A DNA stretch of 64,000 bases from Bacteroidales bacterium (GCA_017633985.1 JAGBOF010000007.1:124001-188000); one strand, 5' to 3'; positions 27,538-36,950 are shown, numbered from the stretch's first letter. Translations and numbers: made by a program. The notes: generated by a model not told the origin, from the letters alone.

Positions 27538-29532
27538 ATGAACAGACTGTACATAAAAATGCTGCAACTGATAAACAAGGTGATGTATAAACGTTATATA
27601 TCGCCTTGGCTTATCATGGTCTTGGACGGCATACTTATTTTAGCGTCTATATTCATTTCGGGCTGGATTGTGGACATTAAAGAAACGTGGTTTAATTTCC
27701 CGCTTGACAACTACTCGTTAAGGTTTATCCTTCTGACGTTTTTCATAAGTATTGTAAGTATTTTTTGTTTCAAAGTTCACAGAAGCATTATCCGATATTC
27801 GTCTTTTTCCGATATGTTAAGGATAATGGGGGCGCTGATAGTGACAAACATAATCTTACTTGCAATAAACTACGTATATAAATACACTTCGGGGGGAGGA
27901 ATTTATGACTATTACCCTAAACAATTGGTAATAATCAATTTCTTTGTAACATTCATAGCGTTGTTTATGTTCCGTATGTTTGTAAGATGGCTTTTTGAGA
28001 AAGCATATCACAACGGCACGGATTCAAGATTCACAATCAAGACATTAATCTTCGGTGCGGGACATACGGGAATAGCAACTGCCCACGCTTTGTTGTCATC
28101 CGATACCAAGTATTACATAAAAGGTTTTTTGGATGACGATAAAACTTTGACGGGAAAGACTATTGAAGGTATCAAAGTGTGGAGTACCGACAGGGAAGAG
28201 TACATTTTGAAATACAAAGACATTGATCAATTGATTATTGCTACGGGACGTATCACAGGTGAGAGGAAAGCCAAGATTTTTGAATTGTGCCATCAGAATA
28301 ATATAAAGGTCCTGACTGTTCCGAGAGTGAAATATTGGGTTGACGGGAAGTTAAACGAAAACAATATAAAGGAAATTCAAATTGAAGACCTGTTGGGCCG
28401 TAAGGAAATAAAGCCTAACACCGCTGTTATTAATAATGTTTTGGGCGGCAAGCGGATTTTGGTAACAGGTGCGGCAGGAAGCATAGGCAGTGAGATAGTC
28501 CGTCAACTTACAAAGTACAATCCCGAAATTCTTTTGCTGGACAATGCCGAAACGCCGCTGTTTTACATTGAAAACGAGTTAAACGAAAATTACGGTTCAA
28601 TAAAAAAACATATTCTTATAGCGGATATACGCAACCGTCAGCACCTTGAAGATATTTTTATTAAATACCGTCCCGAAATTGTATTCCATGCCGCTGCTTA
28701 TAAGCATGTTCCGATGATGGAGAGGGAACCTTACGAAGCCGTTATGACAAATATTTTCGGTACGAAAAACATCGCTGACCTTTGCTTGCAATACGGTGCG
28801 GAAAAAATGATAATGATTTCCACGGATAAGGCCGTTAATCCTACCAATGTGATGGGGGCAACCAAGCGCTACGCTGAAATGATACTGAATATCGGACAGG
28901 ATACATTGGATATTGGACATCAGACATCGGACGGGGAACTTAAATCCAATATCAATAGATGCCGTTTTATTACTACGCGGTTCGGTAATGTTTTGGGGTC
29001 AAACGGCTCGGTTATTCCTACGTTTAAGCATCAGATAGCAATAGGCGGTCCGGTTACGGTGACTCATCCCGAGATTACAAGGTATTTTATGACAATCCCT
29101 GAAGCGGCACGTTTGGTCTTGGAGGCTGTTACGATGGGTAACGGGGGAGAAATTTTCCTTTTTGATATGGGGCAACCTGTTAAGATAGATGATTTGGCCC
29201 GCAAGATGATAAAACTATCGGGTCTTGAGCCGGACAAAGATATTAAAATAGAATATACGGGATTGCGTGCGGGAGAAAAACTTTATGAAGAACTGCTTAC
29301 ACAAAAAGAAAACACGCTTCCTACTTATCATGAAAAGATATTTATTGCCAAAACGGAAGAATTTTCACTTGATGAGATACAACAACACCTTGAAGAGTTG
29401 AGTTCAATTGTAAAAGAGCCGTTTGATGAAAATACAAATATAAAAATAGTTAAGAATATCAAATCTCTGGTGAAAACATTCAAGTCCAACAATTCTGAAT
29501 TTGAGGTTTTGGATAAAGAAAAACAGTTATAA
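27538..29532 (+). CDS. CapD/FlaA1-like nucleoside-diphosphate-sugar dehydratase, membrane-anchored
   Basis: 664 aa. Four N-terminal membrane segments (about 20-150) are followed by a CoA-binding-like Rossmann domain (LIFGAGHTGIATAHALLSSD, about 165-270) and the SDR dehydratase domain. The latter has NAD loop GAAGSIGSEIVRQL at about 309, YKHVPMMEREP, and STDKAVNPTNVMGATKRYAEM. Members convert UDP-GlcNAc to 4-keto-6-deoxy sugars for capsule or glycan synthesis. It lies 31 bases after the pseudouridine synthase and 34 bases before galK, so these probably share a transcript. Confidence 0.92.
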   Translation: MNRLYIKMLQLINKVMYKRYISPWLIMVLDGILILASIFISGWIVDIKETWFNFPLDNYSLRFILLTFFISIVSIFCFKVHRSIIRYSSFSDMLRIMGALIVTNIILLAINYVYKYTSGGGIYDYYPKQLVIINFFVTFIALFMFRMFVRWLFEKAYHNGTDSRFTIKTLIFGAGHTGIATAHALLSSDTKYYIKGFLDDDKTLTGKTIEGIKVWSTDREEYILKYKDIDQLIIATGRITGERKAKIFELCHQNNIKVLTVPRVKYWVDGKLNENNIKEIQIEDLLGRKEIKPNTAVINNVLGGKRILVTGAAGSIGSEIVRQLTKYNPEILLLDNAETPLFYIENELNENYGSIKKHILIADIRNRQHLEDIFIKYRPEIVFHAAAYKHVPMMEREPYEAVMTNIFGTKNIADLCLQYGAEKMIMISTDKAVNPTNVMGATKRYAEMILNIGQDTLDIGHQTSDGELKSNINRCRFITTRFGNVLGSNGSVIPTFKHQIAIGGPVTVTHPEITRYFMTIPEAARLVLEAVTMGNGGEIFLFDMGQPVKIDDLARKMIKLSGLEPDKDIKIEYTGLRAGEKLYEELLTQKENTLPTYHEKIFIAKTEEFSLDEIQQHLEELSSIVKEPFDENTNIKIVKNIKSLVKTFKSNNSEFEVLDKEKQL

Positions 29533-29566
29533 GTAAGTTATCATGTTTAATCAAATAATAAATACC

Positions 29567-30715
29567 ATGGATACAACTATTATTAAGGATAAATTCCGTT
29601 TGCTGTTCGGGGATAAATTCTATATGTATACATCTCCTGGCAGAATAAACCTAATAGGCGAACATACGGACTACAACGGAGGATATGTTTTCCCGGGAGC
29701 GATAGACAAAGGAATATATGCCGCAATTTATCCAAATGCAACCCAACAAGTGAGAGCCTTTTCTTTGGATTATAATGAACAATCCGTATTTGAAACAACC
29801 GAAAAGGATCTACCTTCACAACCTTGGGCAAGATATATATTCGGTGTAGTAAGGGAAATAAAGAAAAGAGGATTTGAAATCTCTGGCTTTGACACTGTAT
29901 TTGCAGGAGACGTACCTTTAGGTGCGGGCATGTCTTCTTCGGCAGCGTTGGAAAGTACTTTTGCCTATGCTTTGAATGACATATTTTCATTAAATATGGA
30001 TAAACTTACTCTGGCTTATATCGGACAGGCTACCGAACATAATTATTGCGGTGTAAAATGCGGAATCATGGACCAGTTTGCTTCTGTTTTCGGAAAGAAA
30101 AACAGTCTTGTAAGGCTGAACTGTGCTACAATGGAATATGAATATTTTCCTTTTAATCCGCAAGGATACAAACTTGTGCTGACTGACACCTGTGTTAAGC
30201 ATGAATTGGCATCTTCCGCATACAACCGACGCAGGGAATCCTGCGAAAGAGTCTGTGAAGTTATAAAATCACGGCATCAGGAAGTGAAATTCTTAAGCGA
30301 TGCAACCATGTCAATGTTGCAGGAAGTGAAAAATCATGTATCAGATGAAGATTACTTAAGGGCTTTATATGTTATAGGTGAAAAGCAACGTGTTTTGGAT
30401 GTATGCAAAGCCTTGGAAAATAATGATTATGAGACCGTGGGTAAATGTATGTATGCAACGCATAAAGGCATGAGCAAAGAATATGAAGTAAGTTGCAGTG
30501 AATTGGATTTTTTAAATGATGTTGCCAAAGATTGCGGCGTAAGCGGTTCAAGAGTTATGGGCGGAGGTTTCGGAGGTTGCACTATAAATTTGGTTAAAGA
30601 GGAACTTTATGACAATTTTATTGCAACTGCAAGAAACAAGTTCAGTGAAAAATTCGGTAAAGAACCTAAAGTATACGACGTTGTAATATCTGACGGCAGC
30701 CGTAAACTGGAATAA
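29567..30715 (+). CDS. galK: Galactokinase
   Basis: Phosphorylates galactose at C1 in the Leloir pathway. The GHMP family motifs are all present in about 382 aa: PGRINLIGEHTDYNGGYVFPGAID (substrate), PLGAGMSSSAALE (ATP loop) and MGGGFGGCTINLV. I take the ATG at 29567 (MDTTIIKDKFRLLFG), which aligns with family N-termini; an upstream ATG at 29543 adds eight residues. No galT, galE or galM is adjacent; the neighbours are the CapD-like gene and a sugar nucleotidyltransferase. Confidence 0.95.
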   Translation: MDTTIIKDKFRLLFGDKFYMYTSPGRINLIGEHTDYNGGYVFPGAIDKGIYAAIYPNATQQVRAFSLDYNEQSVFETTEKDLPSQPWARYIFGVVREIKKRGFEISGFDTVFAGDVPLGAGMSSSAALESTFAYALNDIFSLNMDKLTLAYIGQATEHNYCGVKCGIMDQFASVFGKKNSLVRLNCATMEYEYFPFNPQGYKLVLTDTCVKHELASSAYNRRRESCERVCEVIKSRHQEVKFLSDATMSMLQEVKNHVSDEDYLRALYVIGEKQRVLDVCKALENNDYETVGKCMYATHKGMSKEYEVSCSELDFLNDVAKDCGVSGSRVMGGGFGGCTINLVKEELYDNFIATARNKFSEKFGKEPKVYDVVISDGSRKLE

Positions 30716-30726
30716 ATACATTATAT

Positions 30727-31632
30727 ATGAAACCTACATTATTAGTACTTGCCGCAGGCATGGGTTCACGCTACGGAGCGTTAAAACAGATGGACGGCGT
30801 AGGACCGTGCAACGAAGCTATATTGGATTACTCCATATACGACGCCAAAGGTGCAGGATTCGGTAAAATAGTATTCGTTATAAGGCAGGATTTTGCAGAA
30901 AACTTTAAGAAAATAAATAATCAGGAACGTTTCGGATTGCCTGTTGAATATGTTTTCCAATCAGTAGACAAAGTACCAGAGGGTTATAACGCTGTTCAAA
31001 CAAGACAAAAACCTTGGGGAACGGCACATGCCGTTTTAATGGCAAAAGATGTCATCAAAGAACCGTTTGCCGTAATCAATGCAGATGATTTTTACGGCAG
31101 GCAAGCGTATGAAGTAATGTCTGCATACTTACAGACATGCGCTAACAAGCACGGTGCATATTCCATGGTCGCATACCGTCTTAAAAATACTTTGTCTGAT
31201 TTCGGTACGGTGTCAAGAGGTATATGCGATCAAACTTCCGACGGATATTTGCAGACTATAACCGAACGTACAAGCATCGGAAAAACGCCTTCAGGTGCTG
31301 CTTTTACCGATAAAGAAGGTAACACACATCCTTTGGATCTGCAAACGCTGGTATCAATGAACTTCTTCGGATTTACAACTGACTTCTTTGATTACTGCGA
31401 ACAGGGATTTAAAGAATTTCTTGCAAACGAAGCCGCCACTGACAGTAAGGCAGAATATTTTATTCCTCTTATTGTAAACAACCTTATAGCAAACAAGCAG
31501 GCAGAAGTAAAGGTTTTGTCAAGCAATGCCGTATGGTTCGGGGTTACTTACAAAGAAGACAAACCCGAAGTGGTGAATAAAATCAAAGAACTTATAAATA
31601 AAGGATTTTATCCTGAAAACCTTTGGAATTAA
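30727..31632 (+). CDS. Sugar-1-phosphate nucleotidyltransferase
   Basis: 301 aa with the GT-A nucleotidyltransferase signature LVLAAGMGSRYGALKQMDGVGP at the N-terminus, then PWGTAHAVLMAKDVI and AVINADDFYGRQAY (the metal-binding Asp pair). Family members make nucleotide-activated sugars; the sugar and nucleotide are not clear from sequence. It starts 11 bases after galK, so the two may share a role in sugar activation. It ends at a bidirectional terminator (31642-31674). Confidence 0.88.
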   Translation: MKPTLLVLAAGMGSRYGALKQMDGVGPCNEAILDYSIYDAKGAGFGKIVFVIRQDFAENFKKINNQERFGLPVEYVFQSVDKVPEGYNAVQTRQKPWGTAHAVLMAKDVIKEPFAVINADDFYGRQAYEVMSAYLQTCANKHGAYSMVAYRLKNTLSDFGTVSRGICDQTSDGYLQTITERTSIGKTPSGAAFTDKEGNTHPLDLQTLVSMNFFGFTTDFFDYCEQGFKEFLANEAATDSKAEYFIPLIVNNLIANKQAEVKVLSSNAVWFGVTYKEDKPEVVNKIKELINKGFYPENLWN

Positions 31633-31641
31633 TATCCGAAA

Positions 31642-31674
31642 AAAAATTCCGCTGCAATGTTCAGCGGAATTTTT
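31642..31674. terminator. Bidirectional Rho-independent terminator
   Basis: A 13-bp perfect stem (AAAAATTCCGCTG at 31642-31654, CAGCGGAATTTTT at 31662-31674) around a 7-nt loop lies between the convergent nucleotidyltransferase and cupin-CMD genes. It is flanked by A/T runs on both sides. Confidence 0.85.
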
Positions 31675-31683
31675 CTTTGTATT

Positions 31684-32832
31684 CTATTTATCGGTCAGCG
31701 ATTTTAAAACTTCACGTATAGGATCGGAATAAAATTTACCGACATTCATTTCACTTATATTTAATAAAGCGGAAAGTTGCTGCGGAGTTATTCCTATATG
31801 CAGGCACATTGCCATATGTCCGTATGCCATCGGTTCTACGCCTCCCAACGCCGTAAGCATACTGACCGTAAACAGTTCCCTGTCTTTATAACTTACGGCA
31901 TCACGTTCGAATATGTCGCAAAACAAATGCTCTTTTAAGAACGTATCTATCGTCGGAGCCAACACGGCGTATGATGCCTTCGGCGCATCTTTCGACACTC
32001 CCGAAAGTGTTTCCAATATCTCCGCTCCGCGTATGTATTTGTCTCTTTTGTCCTGTATATCCGAAGACTCTTTGCCGTAATTTTCCGTTATGCCTGCGGC
32101 TTTTCTTTCCTTTAACAACTCATCTAAAGTTGATATTGCCCTTAAAGAACGCGGAAAACCGCAATAAGCATACGCCTGAACCAACAATTCCTTAACCTCA
32201 TTAACCGTTATACCAGCCTTAAGTGCATCTTCCAACGCCTGCTTAAGCATGTAAAGATTGCCTTGTGCAGTATAATTGCCCATACTTACTATTGCCTTTT
32301 GTTTTTCACTCAATACGGTATTTTCTTTATCGTATTTAGCTTTGGCATCCGCACAAACCTTAAGGTAATATGCATCTTCAACAGGTTCTAACCACGTGGT
32401 ACCGCCTTTAACCTGCGGATTACACTCTACGGCAATGTGCGCAAACCAACTGTCAGGTGCCGCACCGTGCCAATGCTCCACATTGGGTTCTATTTCCACG
32501 ACATCACCCGGATATAACCGCCTTGCAGGCTTGTTTCTCTCCTGATAATAACCCACTCCTGCCGTTGCAATCAACATTTGTCCCCCTGCATGTTTGTGCC
32601 AATTGTTTCTGCAAGAAGGTTCAAATGTAACGTTAAACATAGGTACGTTAAGATTTTTGTTATTTGACACAAGGGACAGATAACTTTGCCCAATGAAGTA
32701 TTGACTGAACGCCGTATTTTTCTCACCAAGCGGATAAGGCTGGCGGAACTGCGAAGGATTTTGTGCATTTATAACATTATTTGCCATAATCAGTGTACTT
32801 ATTAATGTAAAAACTAAACTTTTCTTTTTCAT
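31684..32832 (-). CDS. Exported cupin / carboxymuconolactone decarboxylase fusion
   Basis: 382 aa. MKKKSLVFTLISTLIMANNVINA is a signal peptide. A cupin domain (about 60-150) has the metal-ligand pattern HKHAGGQ...GYYQERN and PNVEHWHGAAPDSW. Two CMD-type helical regions follow (about 180-270 and 290-380), with AYAYCGFPRSLRAI and DRELFTVSMLTALGG...HMAMCLHIGIT, related to alkylhydroperoxidase-like folds. Such fusions in Bacteroidetes have no confirmed substrate. It is a monocistronic gene. Confidence 0.88.
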   Translation of the reverse strand: MKKKSLVFTLISTLIMANNVINAQNPSQFRQPYPLGEKNTAFSQYFIGQSYLSLVSNNKNLNVPMFNVTFEPSCRNNWHKHAGGQMLIATAGVGYYQERNKPARRLYPGDVVEIEPNVEHWHGAAPDSWFAHIAVECNPQVKGGTTWLEPVEDAYYLKVCADAKAKYDKENTVLSEKQKAIVSMGNYTAQGNLYMLKQALEDALKAGITVNEVKELLVQAYAYCGFPRSLRAISTLDELLKERKAAGITENYGKESSDIQDKRDKYIRGAEILETLSGVSKDAPKASYAVLAPTIDTFLKEHLFCDIFERDAVSYKDRELFTVSMLTALGGVEPMAYGHMAMCLHIGITPQQLSALLNISEMNVGKFYSDPIREVLKSLTDK

Positions 32833-33006
32833 ATTTATATTAATTTAATGACTCTGCAAAATTATAAAAATAAACTTACATTTTGCTTACCAAAACTGCC
32901 TTTTGCTTTGCACATATTGCATACCCGACGGATATTTATGTTATAAAACATCCGCATAATGTCTCACGCAAAAACAACTCCCGTTAATGCCGCAGCGGAA
33001 TCAGAA

Positions 33007-33132
33007 AAGAATTTACTGACATCGCAGGAAAAAAAATTAATCTGCGATAAGAAAAAATTAATCTGCGACGAAAATTTTTTAATCAGCGATAAAAATTTTT
33101 TTATATCGCAGAATAATTTTACCGCGTCGCAT
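33007..33132. repeat. 21-bp module array J (6 units)
   Basis: Six contiguous 21-bp units at 33007, 33028, 33049, 33070, 33091 and 33112, each ending GCGAT, GCGAC, GCAG or similar (for example AATTAATCTGCGAT, TTTTAATCAGCGAT). They are the reverse-strand form of array A's ATCGCAGAT units. Because 21 is a multiple of three, the array leaves an open frame (32959-33279) that reads as Lys/Asn-rich repeats, which I do not consider a gene. Confidence 0.85.
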
Positions 33133-33410
33133 ATTGAAAAAATTACAACGACACAAGAAGAAATTATTTTTGATACATTGTTCCTTGTAAGGGCAAATAA
33201 TGAGACCGACAGTGCAGAAGAAAACGCAAAAGCGATATTTATTTTTCCAAGTTATCGGTTAATAAAAATTTTTTCCTAAAAACCGTGGATGCAACACTGC
33301 TGGCAAATGACGAAAACATAAAAGACGGAATTAAAAGCACAATCCTTTCGCATAACTCCTCAATAAAAATCAAAAGATTTACTACGAAATAAGTTTTTAT
33401 ATAATATCGC

Positions 33411-33473
33411 AAAAATAAGACGCCTTATTACAAAAATAAAGTCCCACACCGTTAAAATAATGTGGGTCTTTAT
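33411..33473. repeat. 21-bp module array I forming a terminator (3 units)
   Basis: Three 21-bp units at 33411, 33432 and 33453. Unit 1 (AATAAGACGCCTTATT) is an internal palindrome. Units 2 and 3 carry CCCACA and TGTGGG, which pair with each other. The same bases form the terminator at 33435-33474. Confidence 0.65.
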
Positions 33474-33474
33474 T
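33435..33474 (-). terminator. Terminator of the flavodoxin lipoprotein gene
   Basis: AATAAAG-T-CCCACA and TGTGGG-T-CTTTATT pair across a 12-nt loop, with one symmetric T-T mismatch, about 43 bases after the stop of the minus-strand gene at 33517. A T-rich tract follows on the minus strand. Confidence 0.7.
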
Positions 33475-33516
33475 TCTTTAAAACAGTTTCCTTTTTAAAC
33501 ATATTGTAGAAACTGA

Positions 33517-34074
33517 TTATTTATTAGCGTTTACAAAATCTTCCAATTGCTTTTTGCTTGGATGATTCAACAACTGACCGCCTTTTATTTTGATATTAGG
33601 ATATGCCGCCTGCAAATCACTTACGGATTTGGTTATATTGCTTCCGCCTGATGTGGCAAAAAGTACGACAGTCTTGTCTTTGAAATCGTAAGACTCCAAA
33701 AACGTGTTGATAATCGTAGGGGCAGTGTACCACCATATAGGAAAACCTACATAAATAGTGGAATATGCGTCAAGGTTTGCCAATTTATCCGTAATAGCAG
33801 GGCGTGAAGATTTGTCGTTCATCTCTATTGTTGAACGGGATTGCTTATTTGTCCAATCCAAATCCGCATCCGTGTAAGGCTGTGCAGGTTTTATTTCGTG
33901 CAAATCCGCATTTGCTACCTCTGAAAGTTGTTTTGCTACATTTTCTGTTACTCCCGATGCCGAGAAATACGCTACCAATGTTTTCATATCTTTATTCTCT
34001 TTATTTTGTGCACATGCTGAAAGTCCGAACACCATCATTGCCGTGCAGATTATTGTGAAAATTTTTCTGTTCAT
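33517..34074 (-). CDS. Flavodoxin-domain lipoprotein
   Basis: 185 aa. [24 protein letters not shown] carries a lipobox (LSAC), so the protein is probably lipid-anchored. The flavodoxin domain has [19 protein letters not shown] (FMN phosphate loop), then [25 protein letters not shown] and FATSGGSNI. This is the flavodoxin_4 type. A periplasmic or surface FMN protein is expected, whose partner is unknown. The Fe-alcohol dehydrogenase gene lies upstream on the same strand (77-base gap). Confidence 0.88.
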   Translation of the reverse strand: MNRKIFTIICTAMMVFGLSACAQNKENKDMKTLVAYFSASGVTENVAKQLSEVANADLHEIKPAQPYTDADLDWTNKQSRSTIEMNDKSSRPAITDKLANLDAYSTIYVGFPIWWYTAPTIINTFLESYDFKDKTVVLFATSGGSNITKSVSDLQAAYPNIKIKGGQLLNHPSKKQLEDFVNANK

Positions 34075-34151
34075 GTGTTTTATTGTTTTTAAGTCTCATT
34101 ATTTATTACCGCTAACGGTTTTTGTCCGCAGTATATGTGATATACCCGAAA

Positions 34152-35315
34152 TTACAAGCTTTCTGTAAGGATTTTCTTTATATCCTGCTCCGTCAAAGGC
34201 ACGTAAGCATTTTCCAAACCCTCATTAACAGCTATATGATGTGCCATTTCGTCTATGCGGCTTCCGTCAATACCGACTTCTTTCAAGTGCATAGGAATAT
34301 TTATGCTCTCAAAGAACTTGTAAGTCTCCTCAATAGCTTTTTCTGCTATTGTTTGTTTCGGCAAAGATGCGTCTATACCGAACACATTCACGCCATACTT
34401 AACGAAACGCTCAATTGTATTTTCGTTTAGTATGTGTTTCATCCAACGCGGTGTGATTATAGCCAATCCTTCTCCGTGCGTAATGTCATAATATGCACTC
34501 AAAGCATGTTCAATTGCGTGACAAGGCCAGCCTGAATAGGAATTACCCAAAGAAAGTATGCCGTTGCAACCGTAAGTACAGCAAAGCATCATTTCAGCAC
34601 GTGCAGTGTAATCTTCAGGATTGGATAAACATTTGCGGGCATTTATCATAAGGCTTTTAAGCGTTGATTCGCAAAAACCGTCATTAAGCAAAGTCGTGTC
34701 AGATGTGAAATACTGCTCAATAACGTGGTTCATTGCGTCGGCACACCCCGCAGAAGTTTGCTTCTTTGATACACTGAATGTATAGACAGGGTCAAGTATT
34801 GAGCAGACAGGGAACAACAACGGATCCATGTAGCCGATTTTGTCATTGGTATCAGTACGGGAGATAACGCCTCCGCAATCGTATTCGCTGCCTGTTGCCG
34901 CCAATGTCAGAATATCCACAATAGGCAGTGCGGATTGTGCTTTCACTTTGTAGGTTATCAAATCCCACGGATCACCGTCGTATTTGGCTCCCGCAGCTAT
35001 CGCTTTCGAACAATCAAGTACGCTTCCGCCGCCCACGGCAAGTATAGCCTCTATATTGTTTTCCTTACAAATTTTCACGCCTTCCAATACGCTCGGATCG
35101 TATTTAGGATTAGGCTGTATGCCTGACAATTCAAATATCTCAAAGCCCGACAACAGTTGTTTAACCCTGTCATAAAGTCCCAACTTCTTGATACTGCCGC
35201 CGCCGTAAGTAAGAAGGATGCGTTTTCCTAACGGTTTCATAACTTCAGGTAACTGAACGATAGATTCTTTTCCGAAAATAAGTCTTGTCGGTGTTACGTA
35301 ATCAAAATTCTGCAT
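34152..35315 (-). CDS. Iron-containing alcohol dehydrogenase (YqhD/BDH type)
   Basis: 387 aa from the ATG at 35315. I chose it because AGGAGA, an unusually clear ribosome site for this group, lies 8 bases upstream; a longer frame to 35360 is unsupported. The N-terminal NAD(P) domain has RILLTYGGGSIKKLGLYDR and AVGGGSVLDCSKAIAAG. The metal site includes ADAMNHVIEQYF and CHAIEHALSAYYDITHGEGLA, giving the Asp and His ligands. It reduces aldehydes, probably with NADPH; the substrate is not defined. Confidence 0.93.
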   Translation of the reverse strand: MQNFDYVTPTRLIFGKESIVQLPEVMKPLGKRILLTYGGGSIKKLGLYDRVKQLLSGFEIFELSGIQPNPKYDPSVLEGVKICKENNIEAILAVGGGSVLDCSKAIAAGAKYDGDPWDLITYKVKAQSALPIVDILTLAATGSEYDCGGVISRTDTNDKIGYMDPLLFPVCSILDPVYTFSVSKKQTSAGCADAMNHVIEQYFTSDTTLLNDGFCESTLKSLMINARKCLSNPEDYTARAEMMLCCTYGCNGILSLGNSYSGWPCHAIEHALSAYYDITHGEGLAIITPRWMKHILNENTIERFVKYGVNVFGIDASLPKQTIAEKAIEETYKFFESINIPMHLKEVGIDGSRIDEMAHHIAVNEGLENAYVPLTEQDIKKILTESL

Positions 35316-35403
35316 AGTTTTCTCTCCTATTATTTCTGTTATTACCCTATTTTTCTGCAAATATAAAAATTTTTACCGCTATTACAATCTCCTTTCGCGG
35401 TAA

Positions 35404-36513
35404 TTATTTTGCTATTATCTTCTTTTGGCCGTTGATAATGTAGACTCCGCTTGGCAAAGTGTCCAAAGACTTGGCATTTGTCAATACTTTTTTGCCGTCA
35501 ATTGTGAAAACATTATATCTCAAATTGTGTTTATCCTCTGTATTTGCGTTTACATCCTCTATAGATGCGTCATCAATGTTTACAAGCGTGTATTGCTGGG
35601 AACCGAGTCCTATTTTTTCAGCATATTCCACCGTATGGGTGCCGTGTCTTTGCGTAATACGGTTGATAAGCGGCTGGGCATTGTCTGCAGATGTAGACTG
35701 ATGGTTAAAAACCAAATCAAGACAGGCTTTATCCAGCGCAACAGGATCCGTAGATGCCAAAATACCTATATCATTCATCTGCGGAGCATGCGGATGTCCG
35801 TCGCAATCACAATCAACCGACAGATTGTTCATCACGTTTATATAAATAATCTTACCCTCGCCGAAATAATTATGCACAGCCTGCGCCGCAGCTGCCATAC
35901 ACTCCAAAAAACCGTCCTGATCAGACGTATAATTATACCAACGTTCCGAAACATCGTTTCTGCCTGCCGAATGTATAAGAGCCTTACCGCGTCTTGAGGC
36001 AATACCTATCGATTGGTTTTTGATAACTCCGCCGAAACCGCCCATAGCGTGCCCTTTGAAGTGAGCAAGGTTGATCATAAAATCATAATTCTTAAGATGC
36101 GAGCCGACGGTGTTTACCTTTAAATGCGATGTGTCCGCCATCGGTATTTCCATATCGCCCTCTTCGTCCATTATATCCACATCGGCAATTGCCGTAAAGC
36201 CTCTTTCTTCTATCGCCTTCTTATGCGATGCAGTTGAGGAGCGGTTCCCCGAATATGTGGTGTTACATTCCACAAGCGTTGCGTGAGTTTCGACCACCAA
36301 ATCCTTAATAAATTCAGGTCTTAAGTAATTACTCTGCATGCTTTCGCCTGTTGAGATTTTTATTGCCACATTTCCCTGCGGTGAAACGCCCAATGCCTTA
36401 TAGATTTTCACCAATGATTCGGGTGTTATCTCACTTGTAAAAAATACCGTGCTTTGCGCATGGACTAATATGCCTGCAAATGCCGCTAATAATAAGAATG
36501 ATAATTTTTTCAT
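35404..36513 (-). CDS. DUF362 protein with T9SS-like sorting tail
   Basis: 369 aa starting at the signal peptide MKKLSFLLLAAFAGILVHA; an upstream in-frame start at 36573 is rejected. The DUF362 body has FMINLAHFKGHAMGGFGGVIKNQSIGIASRRGKALIHSAG and DPVALDKACLDLVFN, but no 4Fe-4S Cys cluster is seen. The last ~35 residues (YNVFTIDGKKVLTNAKSL then DTLPSGVYIINGQKKIIAK) match the C-terminal sorting tail of type IX secretion cargo (LPSGVY, KK). This suggests export to the cell surface. Confidence 0.88.
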   Translation of the reverse strand: MKKLSFLLLAAFAGILVHAQSTVFFTSEITPESLVKIYKALGVSPQGNVAIKISTGESMQSNYLRPEFIKDLVVETHATLVECNTTYSGNRSSTASHKKAIEERGFTAIADVDIMDEEGDMEIPMADTSHLKVNTVGSHLKNYDFMINLAHFKGHAMGGFGGVIKNQSIGIASRRGKALIHSAGRNDVSERWYNYTSDQDGFLECMAAAAQAVHNYFGEGKIIYINVMNNLSVDCDCDGHPHAPQMNDIGILASTDPVALDKACLDLVFNHQSTSADNAQPLINRITQRHGTHTVEYAEKIGLGSQQYTLVNIDDASIEDVNANTEDKHNLRYNVFTIDGKKVLTNAKSLDTLPSGVYIINGQKKIIAK

Positions 36514-36716
36514 TGCCTTTGAATTTTTTGTTTTTGCAAAGTTATGCAACATCTTATTAAAAACAAATACCAAAATTCCCCTTTATTTTGCACTTATTGC
36601 ATTTTACAGTACCCTTTTGGCGTTTAAAGGCATTAATTCCCCTTCTTATCAATCTGCAAAGGTTCTGCTTCCTTGCCTTAAGTTGTGTTTTTTCTGCCCT
36701 ATCACGTATAATTTTT

Positions 36717-36819
36717 GCCCCATCGCATATTATTTTGAAAAAAACCCTTTTTTTGATATAAAAAAACAGTTTTTTTGACCAGAAAAAACCCTTTTTTTTG
36801 GATTAATGTGCGATGGGGC
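36717..36819. repeat. A7-NNN-T7 triple-hairpin element, copy 3
   Basis: 103 bp with near-perfect terminal inverted repeats GCCCCATCGCA (left) and TGCGATGGGGC (right). Three A6/7-NNN-T7/8 palindromes (CCC, CAG, CCC) lie inside. The 21 bases before it (36693-36713, TCTGCCCTATCACG...) are a degenerate copy of its own left unit, which shows tandem 21-bp structure. The rest of the 437-base gap (36514-36950) is AT-rich, with no gene. Confidence 0.82.
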
Positions 36820-36950
36820 GGAATTCTTCTGCGGCAAAGCAAATATCAAATGCCGTAAGGCACTTGCAAAACGCAAAAAAAGTATATTGATATTATGTAT
36901 ACTGACGTTGAAATCAAATAAGTTTTTGGTAAGCTAACCTTTCATCGCCG

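Noticed and set aside
32959..33279. 106-aa plus-strand open frame across array J
   Set aside because: The frame stays open because the array period (21) is a multiple of three; the peptide is repeats of KKLICDE-like residues. It looks like a by-product of the repeat, not a gene.
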